Part shown: positions 1 to 14,700 of the stretch, piece after piece
Numbering within the stretch: the stretch's first letter is position 1
Layout: every line of letters starts with the position of its first letter
Source of the DNA: Argentina anserina
Taxonomy: Eukaryota; Streptophyta; Magnoliopsida; Rosales; Rosaceae
Direction of reading: 5' to 3'
NCBI RefSeq assembly: GCF_933775445.1
Contig: NW_026089480.1
Location: forward strand, 345,842 to 409,841
DNA: 64,000 nucleotides
Program-made: the position numbers and the translations under genes
Notes under the pieces: generated by a model
The model's input: the letters and a program-made list of their open reading frames with translations, nothing else
Databases searched by the model: none
Told to the model about the DNA's origin: nothing

Positions 1-1930
1 GTAAAGATACGCAAACGATGTAAAGATACTCAGTTTGAAAGAAACACACTCCCACACTTGCAAAACTCTCAAATTCAATAGAAATTCGCATCAGAAGCCT
101 TACAGAAAGATGCTCAAACGAGAAATGAAAAGATACACAATTGGAATAGTAAAGATACGCAAATGATGTAAAGATACTCAGTTTGAAAGAAACACACTCC
201 CACACTTGCAAAACTCTCAAATTCAATAGAAACTCGCATCAGAAGCCTTACAGAAAGATACTCAAACGAGAAATGAAAAGATACACAATTGGAATAGTAA
301 AGATACGCAAACGATGTAAAGATACACAATTGGAATAGTAAAGATACACAAACGATGTAAAGATACTCAGTTTGAAAGAAACACACTCCGACACTTGCAA
401 AACTCTCAAATTCAATAGAAACTCGCATCAGAAAGCCTTACAGAAAGATACTCAAACGAGAAAAGAAACGATACACAATTGGAATAGTAAAGATACGCAA
501 ACGATGTAAAGATACACAATTGGAATAGTAAAGATACGCAAACGATGTAAAGATACTCAGTTTGAAAGAAACACACTCCCACACTTGCAAAACTCTCAAA
601 TACAATAGAAACTCGCATCAGAAGCCATACAGAAAGATACTTAAACGAGAAATGAAAAGATACACAATTGGAATAGTAAAGATACGCAAACGATGTAAAG
701 ATACACAATTGGAATAGTAAAGATACGCAAACGATGTAAAGATACACAATTGGAATAGTAAAGATACGCAAACGATGTAAAGATACTCAGTTTGAAAGAA
801 ACACACTCCCACACTTGCAAAACTCTCAAATTCAATAGAAACTCGCATCAGAAGCCATACAGAAAGATACTTAAACGAGAAATGAAAAGATACACAATTG
901 GAATAGTAAAGATACGCAAACGATGTAAAGATACACAATTGGAATAGTAAAGATATGCAAACGATGTAAAGATACTCAGTTTGAAAGAAACACACTCGCA
1001 CACTTGCAAAACTCTCAAATTCAATAGAAACTCGCATCAGAAAGCCTTACAGAAAGACACTGAAACGAGAAATGAAAAGATACACAATTGGAATAGTAAA
1101 GATACGCAAACGATGTAAAGATACACAATTGGAATAGTAAAGATACGCAAACGATGTAAAGATACTCAGTTTGAAAGAAACACACTCCCACACTTGCAAA
1201 ACTCTCAAATTCAATAGAAACTCGCATCAGAAGCCTTACAGAAAGATACTCAAACGAGAAATGAAGAGATACACAATTGGAATAGTAAAGATACGCAAAC
1301 GATGTAAAGATACACAATTGGAATAGTAAAGATACGCAAACGATGTAAAGGTACTCAGTTTGAAAGAAACACACTCCCACACTTGCAAAACTCTCAAATA
1401 CAATAGAAACTCGCATCAGAAGCCATACAGAAAGATACTCAAACGAGAAATGAAAAGATACACAATTGGAATAGTAAAGATACGCAAACGATGTAAAGAT
1501 ACACAATAGGAATAGTAAAGATACGCAAACGATGTAAAGATACTCAGTTTGAAAGAAACACACTCCCACACTTGCAAAACTCTCAAATTCAATAGAAACT
1601 CGCATCAGAAGCCTTACAGAAAGATACTCAAACGAGAAATGAAGAGATACACAATTGGAATAGTAAAGATACGCTAACGATGTAAAGATACACAATTGGA
1701 ATAGTAAAGATACGCAAACGATGTAAAGATACTCAGTTTGAAAGAAACACACTCCCACACTTGCAAAACTCTCAAATACAATAGAAACTCGCATCAGAAG
1801 CCATACAGAAAGATACTCAAACGAGAAATGAAAAGATACACAATTGGAATAGTAAAGATACGCAAACGATGTAAAGATACTCAGTTTGAAAGAAACACAC
1901 TCCCACACTTGCAAAACTCTCAAATACAAT
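1..1930. repeat. Higher-order block, copy 1
   Basis: This stretch of about ten satellite units recurs nearly unchanged at 7371-9300 (offset 7370) and 9791-11720 (offset 9790). The copies share rare variants, such as gaaattcgca at 81, 7451 and 9871, and aaaagaaacg at 461, 7831 and 10251. Against the 9790-offset copy the match continues to at least about 3500. Only a few private changes are visible, for example ggtactcag near 1349 in this copy. This is a block duplication, not independent unit-by-unit evolution. Confidence 0.85.
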
Positions 1931-4900
1931 AGAAACTCGCATCAGAAAGCCTTACAGAAAGATACTCAAACGAGAAATGAAAAGATACACAATTGGAATA
2001 GTAAAGATACGCAAACGATGTAAAGATACACAATTGGAATAGTAAAGATACGCAAACGATGTAAAGATACACAATTGGAATAGTAAAGATACGCAAACGA
2101 TGTAAAGATACTCAGTTTGAAAGAAACACACTCCCACACTTGCAAAACTCTCAAATTCAATAGAAACTCGCATCAGAAAGCCTTACAGAAAGACACTGAA
2201 ACGAGAAATGAAAAGATACACAATTGGAATAGTAAAGATACGCAAACGATGTAAAGATACACAATTGGAATAGTAAATATACGCAAACGATGTAAAGATA
2301 CTCAGTTTGAAAGAAACACACTCCCACACTTGCAAAACTCTCAAATACAATAGAAACTCGCATCAGAAGCCATACAGAAAGATACTTAAACGAGAAATGA
2401 AAAGATACACAATTGGAATAGTAAAGATACGCAAACGATGTAAAGATACACAATTGGAATAGTACAGATACGCAAACGATGTAAAGATACTCAGTTTGAA
2501 AGAAACACACTCCCACACTTGCAAAACTCTCAAATTCAATAGAAACTCGCATCAGAAGCCTTACAGAAAGATGCTCAAACGAGAAATGAAAAGATACACA
2601 ATTGGAATAGTAAAGATACGCAAATGATGTAAAGATACTCAGTTTGAAAGAAACACACTCCCACACTTGCAAAACTCTCAAATTCAATAGAAACTCGCAT
2701 CAGAAGCCTTACAGAAAGATACTCAAACGAGAAATGAAGAGATACACAATTGGAATAGTAAAGATACGCAAACGATGTAAAGATACACAATTGGAATAGT
2801 AAAGATACGCAAACGATGTAAAGATACTCAGTTTGAAAGAAACACACTCCCACACTTGCAAAACTCTCAAATTCAATAGAAACTCGCATCAGAAGCCTTA
2901 CAGAAAGATACTCAAACGAGAAATGAAAAGATACACAATTGGAATAGTAAAGATACGCAAACGATGTAAAGATACTCAGTTTGAAAGAAACACACTCCCA
3001 CACTTGCAAAACTCTCAAATACAATAGAAACTCGCATCAGAAAGCCTTACAGAAAGATACTCAAACGAGAAATGAAAAGATACACAATTGGAATAGTAAA
3101 GATACGCAAACGATGTAAAGATACACAATTGGAATAGTAAAGATACGCAAACGATGTAAAGATACTCAGTTTGAAAGAAACACACTCCCACACTTGCAAA
3201 ACTCTCAAATTCAATAGAAACTCGCATCAGAAAGCCTTACAGAAAGACACTGAAACGAGAAATGAAAAGATACACAATTGGAATAGTAAAGATACGCAAA
3301 CGATGTAAAGATACACAATTGGAATAGTAAATATACGCAAACGATGTAAAGATACTCAGTTTGAAAGAAACACACTCCCACACTTGCAAAACTCTCAAAT
3401 ACAATAGAAACTCGCATCAGAAGCCATACAGAAAGATACTTAAACGAGAAATGAAAAGATACACAATTGGAATAGTAAAGATACGCAAACGATCTAAAGA
3501 TACACAATTGGAATAGTACAGATACGCAAACGATGTAAAGATACTCAGTTTGAAAGAAACACACTCCCACACTTGCAAAACTCTCAAATTCAATAGAAAC
3601 TCGCATCAGAAGCCTTACAGAAAGATACTCGAACGAGAAATGAAAAGATACACAATTGGAATAGTAAAGATACGCAAACGATGTAAAGATACTCAGTTTG
3701 AAAGAAACAAACTCCCACACTTGCAAAACTCTCAAATTCAATAGAAACTGGCATCAGAAAGCCTTACAGAAAGATACTCAAACGAGAAATGAAAAGATAC
3801 ACAATTGGAATAGTAAAGATACGCAAACGATGTAAAGATACACAATTGGAATAGTAAAGATACGCAAACGATGTAAAGATACTCAGTTTGAAAGAAACAC
3901 ACTCCCACACTTGCAAAACTCTCAAATTCAATAGAAACTGGCATCAGAAAGCCTTACAGAAAGATACTCAAACGAGAAATGAAAAGATACACAATTAGAA
4001 TAGTAAAGATACGCAAACGATGTAAAGATACACAATTGGAATAGTAAAGATACGCAAACGATGTAAAGATACTCAGTTTGAAAGAAACACACTCCCACAC
4101 TTGCAAAACTCTCAAATTCAATAGAAACTCGCATCAGAAAGCCTTACAGAAAGACACTGAAACGAGAAATGAAAAGATACACAATTGGAATAGTAAAGAT
4201 ACGCAAACGATGTAAAGATACACAATTGGAATAGTAAATATACGCAAACGATGTAAAGATACTCAGTTTGAAAGAAACACACTCCCACACTTGCAAAACT
4301 CTCAAATACAATAGAAACTCGCATCAGAAGCCATACAGAAAGATACTTAAACGAGAAATGAAAAGATACACAATTGGAATAGTAAAGATACGCAAACGAT
4401 GTAAAGATACACAATTGGAATAGTAAAGATACGCAAACGATGTAAAGATACTCAGTTTGAAAGAAACACACTCCCACACTTGCAAAACTCTCAAATTCAA
4501 TAGAAACTCGCATCAGAAGCCTTACAGAAAGATACTCAAACGAGAAATGAAAAGATACACAATTGGAATAGTAAAGATACGCAAATGATGTAAAGATACT
4601 CAGTTTGAAAGAAACACACTCCCACACTTGCAAAACTCTCAAATTCAATAGAAACTCGCATCAGAAGCCTTACAGAAAGATACTCAAACGAGAAATGAAG
4701 AGATACACAATTGGAATAGTAAAGATACGCAAACGATGTAAAGATACACAATTGGAATAGTAAAGATACGCAAACGATGTAAAGATACTCAGTTTGAAAG
4801 AAACACACTCCCACACTTGCAAAACTCTCAAATTCAATAGAAACTCGCATCAGAAGCCTTACAGAAAGATACTCAAACGAGAAATGAAAAGATACACAAT

Positions 4901-7370
4901 TGGAATAGTAAAGATACGCAAACGATGTAAAGATACTCAGTTTGAAAGAAACACACTCCCACACTTGCAAAACTCTCAAATACAATAGAAACTCGCATCA
5001 GAAAGCCTTACAGAAAGATACTCAAACGAGAAATGAAAAGATACACAATTGGAATAGTAAAGATACGCAAACGATGTAAAGATACACAATTGGAATAGTA
5101 AAGATACGCAAACGATGTAAAGATACTCAGTTTGAAAGAAACACACTCCCACACTTGCAAAACTCTCAAATTCAATAGAAACTCGCATCAGAAAGCCTTA
5201 CAGAAAGACACTGAAACGAGAAATGAAAAGATACACAATTGGAATAGTAAAGATACGCAAACGATGTAAAGATACACAATTGGAATAGTAAATATACGCA
5301 AACGATGTAAAGATACTCAGTTTGAAAGAAACACACTCCCACACTTGCAAAACTCTCAAATACAATAGAAACTCGCATCAGAAGCCATACAGAAAGATAC
5401 TTAAACGAGAAATGAAAAGATACACAATTGGAATAGTAAAGATACGCAAACGATCTAAAGATACACAATTGGAATAGTACAGATACGCAAACGATGTAAA
5501 GATACTCAGTTTGAAAGAAACACACTCCCACACTTGCAAAACTCTCAAATTCAATAGAAACTCGCATCAGAAGCCTTACAGAAAGATACTCAAACGAGAA
5601 ATGAAAAGATACACAATTGGAATAGTAAAGATACGCAAACCATGTAAAGATACACAATTGGAATAGTAAAGATACACAAACGATGTAAAGATACTCAGTT
5701 TGAAAGAAACACACTCCGACACTTGCAAAACTCTCAAATACAATAGAAACTCGCATCAGAAAGCCTTACAGAAAGATACTCAAACGAGAAATGAAAAGAT
5801 ACACAATTGGAATAGTAAAGATACGCAAACGATGTAAAGATACACAATTGGAATAGTAAAGATACGCAAACGATGTAAAGATACACAATTGGAATAGTAA
5901 AGATACGCAAACGATGTAAAGATACTCAGTTTGAAAGAAACACACTCCCACACTTGCAAAACTCTCAAATTCAATAGAAACTCGCATCAGAAAGCCTTAC
6001 AGAAAGACACTGAAACGAGAAATGAAAAGATACACAATTGGAATAGTAAAGATACGCAAACGATGTAAAGATACACAATTGGAATAGTAAATATACGCAA
6101 ACGATGTAAAGATACTCAGTTTGAAAGAAACACACTCCCACACTTGCAAAACTCTCAAATACAATAGAAACTCGCATCAGAAGCCATACAGAAAGATACT
6201 TAAACGAGAAATGAAAAGATACACAATTGGAATAGTAAAGATACGCAAACGATGTAAAGATACACAATTGGAATAGTACAGATACGCAAACGATGTAAAG
6301 ATACTCAGTTTGAAAGAAACACACTCCCACACTTGCAAAACTCTCAAATTCAATAGAAACTCGCATCAGAAGCCTTACAGAAAGATGCTCAAACGAGAAA
6401 TGAAAAGATACACAATTGGAATAGTAAAGATACGCAAATGATGTAAAGATACTCAGTTTGAAAGAAACACACTCCCACACTTGCAAAACTCTCAAATTCA
6501 ATAGAAACTCGCATCAGAAGCCTTACAGAAAGATACTCAAACGAGAAATGGAGAGATACACAATTGGAATAGTAAAGATACGCAAACGATGTAAAGATAC
6601 ACAATTGGAATAGTAAAGATACGCAAACGATGTAAAGATACTCAGTTTGAAAGAAACACACTCCCACACTTGCAAAACTCTCAAATTCAATAGAAACTCG
6701 CATCAGAAGCCTTACAGAAAGATACTCAAACGAGAAATGAAAAGATACACAATTGGAATAGTAAAGATACGCAAACGATGTAAAGATACTCAGTTTGAAA
6801 GAAACACACTCCCACACTTGCAAAACTCTCAAATACAATAGAAACTCGCATCAGAAAGCCTTACAGAAAGATACTCAAACGAGAAATGAAAAGATACACA
6901 ATTGGAATAGTAAAGATACGCAAACGATGTAAAGATACACAATTGGAATAGTAAAGATACGCAAACGATGTAAAGATACACAATTGGAATAGTAAAGATA
7001 CGCAAACGATGTAAAGATACTCAGTTTGAAAGAAACACACTCCCACACTTGCAAAACTCTCAAATTCAATAGAAACTCGCATCAGAAAGCCTTACAGAAA
7101 GACACTGAAACGAGAAATGAAAAGATACACAATTGGAATAGTAAAGATACGCAAACGATGTAAAGATACACAATTGGAATAGTAAATATACGCAAACGAT
7201 GTAAAGATACTCAGTTTGAAAGAAACACACTCCCACACTTGCAAAACTCTCAAATACAATAGAAACTCGCATCAGAAGCCATACAGAAAGATACTTAAAC
7301 GAGAAATGAAAAGATACACAATTGGAATAGTAAAGATACGCAAACGATGTAAAGATACACAATTGGAATA

Positions 7371-9300
7371 GTAAAGATACGCAAACGATGTAAAGATACT
7401 CAGTTTGAAAGAAACACACTCCCACACTTGCAAAACTCTCAAATTCAATAGAAATTCGCATCAGAAGCCTTACAGAAAGATGCTCAAACGAGAAATGAAA
7501 AGATACACAATTGGAATAGTAAAGATACGCAAATGATGTAAAGATACTCAGTTTGAAAGAAACACACTCCCACACTTGCAAAACTCTCAAATTCAATAGA
7601 AACTCGCATCAGAAGCCTTACAGAAAGATACTCAAACGAGAAATGAAAAGATACACAATTGGAATAGTAAAGATACGCAAACGATGTAAAGATACACAAT
7701 TGGAATAGTAAAGATACACAAACGATGTAAAGATACTCAGTTTGAAAGAAACACACTCCGACACTTGCAAAACTCTCAAATTCAATAGAAACTCGCATCA
7801 GAAAGCCTTACAGAAAGATACTCAAACGAGAAAAGAAACGATACACAATTGGAATAGTAAAGATACGCAAACGATGTAAAGATACACAATTGGAATAGTA
7901 AAGATATGCAAACGATGTAAAGATACTCAGTTTGAAAGAAACACACTCCCACACTTGCAAAACTCTCAAATACAATAGAAACTCGCATCAGAAGCCATAT
8001 AGAAAGATACTTAAACGAGAAATGAAAAGATACACAATTGGAATAGTAAAGATACGCAAACGATGTAAAGATACACAATTGGAATAGTAAAGATACGCAA
8101 ACGATGTAAAGATACACAATTGGAATAGTAAAGATACGCAAACGATGTAAAGATACTCAGTTTGAAAGAAACACACTCCCACACTTGCAAAACTCTCAAA
8201 TTCAATAGAAACTCGCATCAGAAGCCATACAGAAAGATACTTAAACGAGAAATGAAAAGATACACAATTGGAATAGTAAAGATACGCAAACGATGTAAAG
8301 ATACACAATTGGAATAGTAAAGATATGCAAACGATGTAAAGATACTCAGTTTGAAAGAAACACACTCGCACACTTGCAAAACTCTCAAATTCAATAGAAA
8401 CTCGCATCAGAAAGCCTTACAGAAAGACACTGAAACGAGAAATGAAAAGATACACAATTGGAATAGTAAAGATACGCAAACGATGTAAAGATACACAATA
8501 GGAATAGTAAAGATACGCAAACGATGTAAAGATACTCAGTTTGAAAGAAACACACTCCCACACTTGCAAAACTCTCAAATTCAATAGAAACTCGCATCAG
8601 AAGCCTTACAGAAAGATACTCAAACGAGAAATGAAGAGATACACAATTGGAATAGTAAAGATACGCAAACGATGTAAAGATACACAATTGGAATAGTAAA
8701 GATACGCAAACGATGTAAAGATACTCAGTTTGAAAGAAACACACTCCCACACTTGCAAAACTCTCAAATACAATAGAAACTCGCATCAGAAGCCATACAG
8801 AAAGATACTCAAACGAGAAATGAAAAGATACACAATTGGAATAGTAAAGATACGCAAACGATGTAAAGATACACAATAGGAATAGTAAAGATACGCAAAC
8901 GATGTAAAGATACTCAGTTTGAAAGAAACACACTCCCACACTTGCAAAACTCTCAAATTCAATAGAAACTCGCATCAGAAGCCTTACAGAAAGATACTCA
9001 AACGAGAAATGAAGAGATACACAATTGGAATAGTAAAGATACGCTAACGATGTAAAGATACACAATTGGAATAGTAAAGATACGCAAACGATGTAAAGAT
9101 ACTCAGTTTGAAAGAAACACACTCCCACACTTGCAAAACTCTCAAATACAATAGAAACTCGCATCAGAAGCCATACAGAAAGATACTCAAACGAGAAATG
9201 AAAAGATACACAATTGGAATAGTAAAGATACGCAAACGATGTAAAGATACTCAGTTTGAAAGAAACACACTCCCACACTTGCAAAACTCTCAAATACAAT
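7371..9300. repeat. Higher-order block, copy 2
   Basis: Second copy of the block of about 1.93 kb found at 1-1930. It carries the same order of 148/189/230-bp units and the same rare variants (gaaattcgca at 7451, aaaagaaacg at 7831, tatgcaaacg variants, and the tacgctaacg variant near 9051). It lies 2420 bp upstream of copy 3. Confidence 0.85.
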
Positions 9301-9790
9301 AGAAACTCGCATCAGAAAGCCTTACAGAAAGATACTCAAACGAGAAATGAAAAGATACACAATTGGAATAGTAAAGATACGCAAACGATGTAAAGATACA
9401 CAATTGGAATAGTAAAGATACGCAAACGATGTAAAGATACTCAGTTTGAAAGAAACACACTCCCACACTTGCAAAACTCTCAAATTCAATAGAAACTCGC
9501 ATCAGAAAGCCTTACAGAAAGACACTGAAACGAGAAATGAAAAGATACACAATTGGAATAGTAAAGATACGCAAACGATGTAAAGATACACAATTGGAAT
9601 AGTAAATATACGCAAACGATGTAAAGATACTCAGTTTGAAAGAAACACACTCCCAGACTTGCAAATCTCTCAAATACAATAGAAACTCGCATCAGAAGCC
9701 ATACAGAAAGATACTTAAACGAGAAATGAAAAGATACACAATTGGAATAGTAAAGATACGGAAACGATGTAAAGATACACAATTGGAATA

Positions 9791-11720
9791 GTAAAGATAC
9801 GCAAACGATGTAAAGATACTCAGTTTGAAAGAAACACACTCCCACACTTGCAAAACTCTCAAATTCAATAGAAATTCGCATCAGAAGCCTTACAGAAAGA
9901 TGCTCAAACGAGAAATGAAAAGATACACAATTGGAATAGTAAAGATACGCAAATGATGTAAAGATACTCAGTTTGAAAGAAACACACTCCCACACTTGCA
10001 AAACTCTCAAATTCAATAGAAACTCGCATCAGAAGCCTTACAGAAAGATACTCAAACGAGAAATGAAAAGATACACAATTGGAATAGTAAAGATACGCAA
10101 ACGATGTAAAGATACACAATTGGAATAGTAAAGATACACAAACGATGTAAAGATACTCAGTTTGAAAGAAACACACTCCGACACTTGCAAAACTCTCAAA
10201 TTCAATAGAAACTCGCATCAGAAAGCCTTACAGAAAGATACTCAAACGAGAAAAGAAACGATACACAATTGGAATAGTAAAGATACGCAAACGATGTAAA
10301 GATACACAATTGGAATAGTAAAGATATGCAAACGATGTAAAGATACTCAGTTTGAAAGAAACACACTCCCACACTTGCAAAACTCTCAAATACAATAGAA
10401 ACTCGCATCAGAAGCCATACAGAAAGATACTTAAACGAGAAATGAAAAGATACACAATTGGAATAGTAAAGATACGCAAACGATGTAAAGATACACAATT
10501 GGAATAGTAAAGATACGCAAACGATGTAAAGATACACAATTGGAATAGTAAAGATACGCAAACGATGTAAAGATACTCAGTTTGAAAGAAACACACTCCC
10601 ACACTTGCAAAACTCTCAAATTCAATAGAAACTCGCATCAGAAGCCATACAGAAAGATACTTAAACGAGAAATGAAAAGATACACAATTGGAATAGTAAA
10701 GATACGCAAACGATGTAAAGATACACAATTGGAATAGTAAAGATATGCAAACGATGTAAAGATACTCAGTTTGAAAGAAACACACTCGCACACTTGCAAA
10801 ACTCTCAAATTCAATAGAAACTCGCATCAGAAAGCCTTACAGAAAGACACTGAAACGAGAAATGAAAAGATACACAATTGGAATAGTAAAGATACGCAAA
10901 CGATGTAAAGATACACAATAGGAATAGTAAAGATACGCAAACGATGTAAAGATACTCAGTTTGAAAGAAACACACTCCCACACTTGCAAAACTCTCAAAT
11001 TCAATAGAAACTCGCATCAGAAGCCTTACAGAAAGATACTCAAACGAGAAATGAAGAGATACACAATTGGAATAGTAAAGATACGCAAACGATGTAAAGA
11101 TACACAATTGGAATAGTAAAGATACGCAAACGATGTAAAGATACTCAGTTTGAAAGAAACACACTCCCACACTTGCAAAACTCTCAAATACAATAGAAAC
11201 TCGCATCAGAAGCCATACAGAAAGATACTCAAACGAGAAATGAAAAGATACACAATTGGAATAGTAAAGATACGCAAACGATGTAAAGATCCACAATAGG
11301 AATAGTAAAGATACGCAAACGATGTAAAGATACTCAGTTTGAAAGAAACACACTCCCACACTTGCAAAACTCTCAAATTCAATAGAAACTCGCATCAGAA
11401 GCCTTACAGAAAGATACTCAAACGAGAAATGAAGAGATACACAATTGGAATAGTAAAGATACGCTAACGATGTAAAGATACACAATTGGAATAGTAAAGA
11501 TACGCAAACGATGTAAAGATACTCAGTTTGAAAGAAACACACTCCCACACTTGCAAAACTCTCAAATACAATAGAAACTCGCATCAGAAGCCATACAGAA
11601 AGATACTCAAACGAGAAATGAAAAGATACACAATTGGAATAGTAAAGATACGCAAACGATGTAAAGATACTCAGTTTGAAAGAAACACACTCCCACACTT
11701 GCAAAACTCTCAAATACAAT
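9791..11720. repeat. Higher-order block, copy 3
   Basis: Third copy of the block of about 1.93 kb. It has at least one private change, gatccacaatagg near 11290 where the other copies read gatacacaat. From here the match to the start of the window (offset 9790) continues on to about 13300. Partial related blocks carrying the aaaagaaacg marker follow at 14524 and 16416. Confidence 0.83.
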
Positions 11721-14700
11721 AGAAACTCGCATCAGAAAGCCTTACAGAAAGATACTCAAACGAGAAATGAAAAGATACACAATTGGAATAGTAAAGATAC
11801 GCAAACGATGTAAAGATACACAATTGGAATAGTAAAGATACGCAAACGATGTAAAGATACACAATTGGAATAGTAAAGATACGCAAACGATGTAAAGATA
11901 CTCAGTTTGAAAGAAACACACTCCCACACTTGCAAAACTCTCAAATTCAATAGAAACTCGCATCAGAAAGCCTTACAGAAAGACACTGAAACGAGAAATG
12001 AAAAGATACACAATTGGAATAGTAAAGATACGCAAACGATGTAAAGATACACAATTGGAATAGTAAAGATACGCAAACGATGTAAAGATACTCAGTTTGA
12101 AAGAAACACACTCCCACACTTGCAAAACTCTCAAATACAATAGAAACTCGCATCAGAAGCCATACAGAAAGATACTTAAACGAGAAATGAAAAGATACAC
12201 AATTGGAATAGTAAAGATACGCAAACGATGTAAAGATACACAATTGGAATAGTACAGATACGCAAACGATGTAAAGATACTCAGTTTGAAAGAAACACAC
12301 TCCCACACTTGCAAAACTCTCAAATTCAATAGAAACTCGCATCAGAAGCCTTACAGAAAGATGCTCAAACGAGAAATGAAAAGATACACAATTGGAATAG
12401 TAAAGATACGCAAATGATGTAAAGATACTCAGTTTGAAAGAAACACACTCCCACACTTGCAAAACTCTCAAATTCAATAGAAACTCGCATCAGAAGCCTT
12501 ACAGAAAGATACTCAAACGAGAAATGAAGAGATACACAATTGGAATAGTAAAGATACGCAAACGATGTAAAGATACACAATTGGAATAGTAAAGATACGC
12601 AAACGATGTAAAGATACTCAGTTTGAAAGAAACACACTCCCACACTTGCAAAACTCTCAAATTCAATAGAAACTCGCATCAGAAGCCTTACAGAAAGATA
12701 CTCAAACGAGAAATGAAAAGATACACAATTGGAATAGTAAAGATACGCAAACGATGTAAAGATACTCAGTTTGAAAGAAACACACTCCCACACTTGCAAA
12801 ACTCTCAAATACAATAGAAACTCGCATCAGAAAGCCTTACAGAAAGATACTCAAACGAGAAATGAAAAGATACACAATTGGAATAGTAAAGATACGCAAA
12901 CGATGTAAAGATACACAATTGGAATAGTAAAGATACGCAAACGATGTAAAGATACTCAGTTTGAAAGAAACACACTCCCACACTTGCAAAACTCTCAAAT
13001 TCAATAGAAACTCGCATCAGAAAGCCTTACAGAAAGACACTGAAACGAGAAATGAAAAGATACACAATTGGAATAGTAAAGATACGCAAACGATGTAAAG
13101 ATACACAATTGGAATAGTAAATATACGCAAACGATGTAAAGATACTCAGTTTGAAAGAAACACACTCCCACACTTGCAAAACTCTCAAATACAATAGAAA
13201 CTCGCATCAGAAGCCATACAGAAAGATACTTAAACGAGAAATGAAAAGATACACAATTGGAATAGTAAAGATACGCAAACGATCTAAAGATACACAATTG
13301 GAATAGTACAGATACGCAAACGATGTAAAGATACTCAGTTTGAAAGAAACACACTCCCACACTTGCAAAACTCTCAAATTCAATAGAAACTCGCATCAGA
13401 AGCCTTACAGAAAGATACTCAAACGAGAAATGAAAAGATACACAATTGGAATAGTAAAGATACGCAAACCATGTAAAGATACACAATTGGAATAGTAAAG
13501 ATACACAAACGATGTAAAGATACTCAGTTTGAAAGAAACACACTCCGACACTTGCAAAACTCTCAAATACAATAGAAACTCGCATCAGAAAGCCTTACAG
13601 AAAGATACTCAAACGAGAAATGAAAAGATACACAATTGGAATAGTAAAGATACGCAAACGATGTAAAGATACACAATTGGAATAGTAAAGATACGCAAAC
13701 GATGTAAAGATACTCAGTTTGAAAGAAACACACTCCCACACTTGCAAAACTCTCAAATTCAATAGAAACTCGCATCAGAAAGCCTTACAGAAAGACACTG
13801 AAACGAGAAATGAAAAGATACACAATTGGAATAGTAAAGATACGCAAACGATGTAAAGATACACAATTGGAATAGTAAATATACGCAAACGATGTAAAGA
13901 TACTCAGTTTGAAAGAAACACACTCCCACACTTGCAAAACTCTCAAATACAATAGAAACTCGCATCAGAAGCCATACAGAAAGATACTTAAACGAGAAAT
14001 GAAAAGATACACAATTGGAATAGTAAAGATACGCAAACGATGTAAAGATACACAATTGGAATAGTACAGATACGCAAACGATGTAAAGATACTCAGTTTG
14101 AAAGAAACACACTCCCACACTTGCAAAACTCTCAAATTCAATAGAAACTCGCATCAGAAGCCTTACAGAAAGATGCTCAAACGAGAAATGAAAAGATACA
14201 CAATTGGAATAGTAAAGATACGCAAATGATGTAAAGATACTCAGTTTGAAAGAAACACACTCCCACACTTGCAAAACTCACAAATTCAATAGAAACTCGC
14301 ATCAGAAGCCTTACAGAAAGATACTCAAACGAGAAATGAAAAGATACACAATTGGAATAGTAAAGATACGCAAACGATGTAAAGATACACAATTGGAATA
14401 GTAAAGATACACAAACGATGTAAAGATACTCAGTTTGAAAGAAACACACTCCGACACTTGCAAAACTCTCAAATTCAATAGAAACTCGCATCAGAAAGCC
14501 TTACAGAAAGATACTCAAACGAGAAAAGAAACGATACACAATTGGAATAGTAAAGATACGCAAACGATGTAAAGATACACAATTGGAATAGTAAAGATAT
14601 GCAAACGATGTAAAGATACTCAGTTTGAAAGAAACACACTCCCACACTTGCAAAACTCTCAAATTCAATAGAAACTCGCATCAGAAGCCATACAGAAAGA

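Noticed and set aside
1021..1929. Long minus-strand open frames in the satellite (up to 365 codons, hydrophobic, repetitive)
   Set aside because: They arise because the 189-bp unit is a whole number of codons. They recur in every block, change frame at every 190-bp unit, and have matching short frames on the other strand. No start context or domain is seen.
1738..1932. Repeated 64-codon plus-strand frames in the satellite
   Set aside because: Same cause as above; they exist only where a 148-bp unit meets a particular neighbour and are not conserved as proteins.
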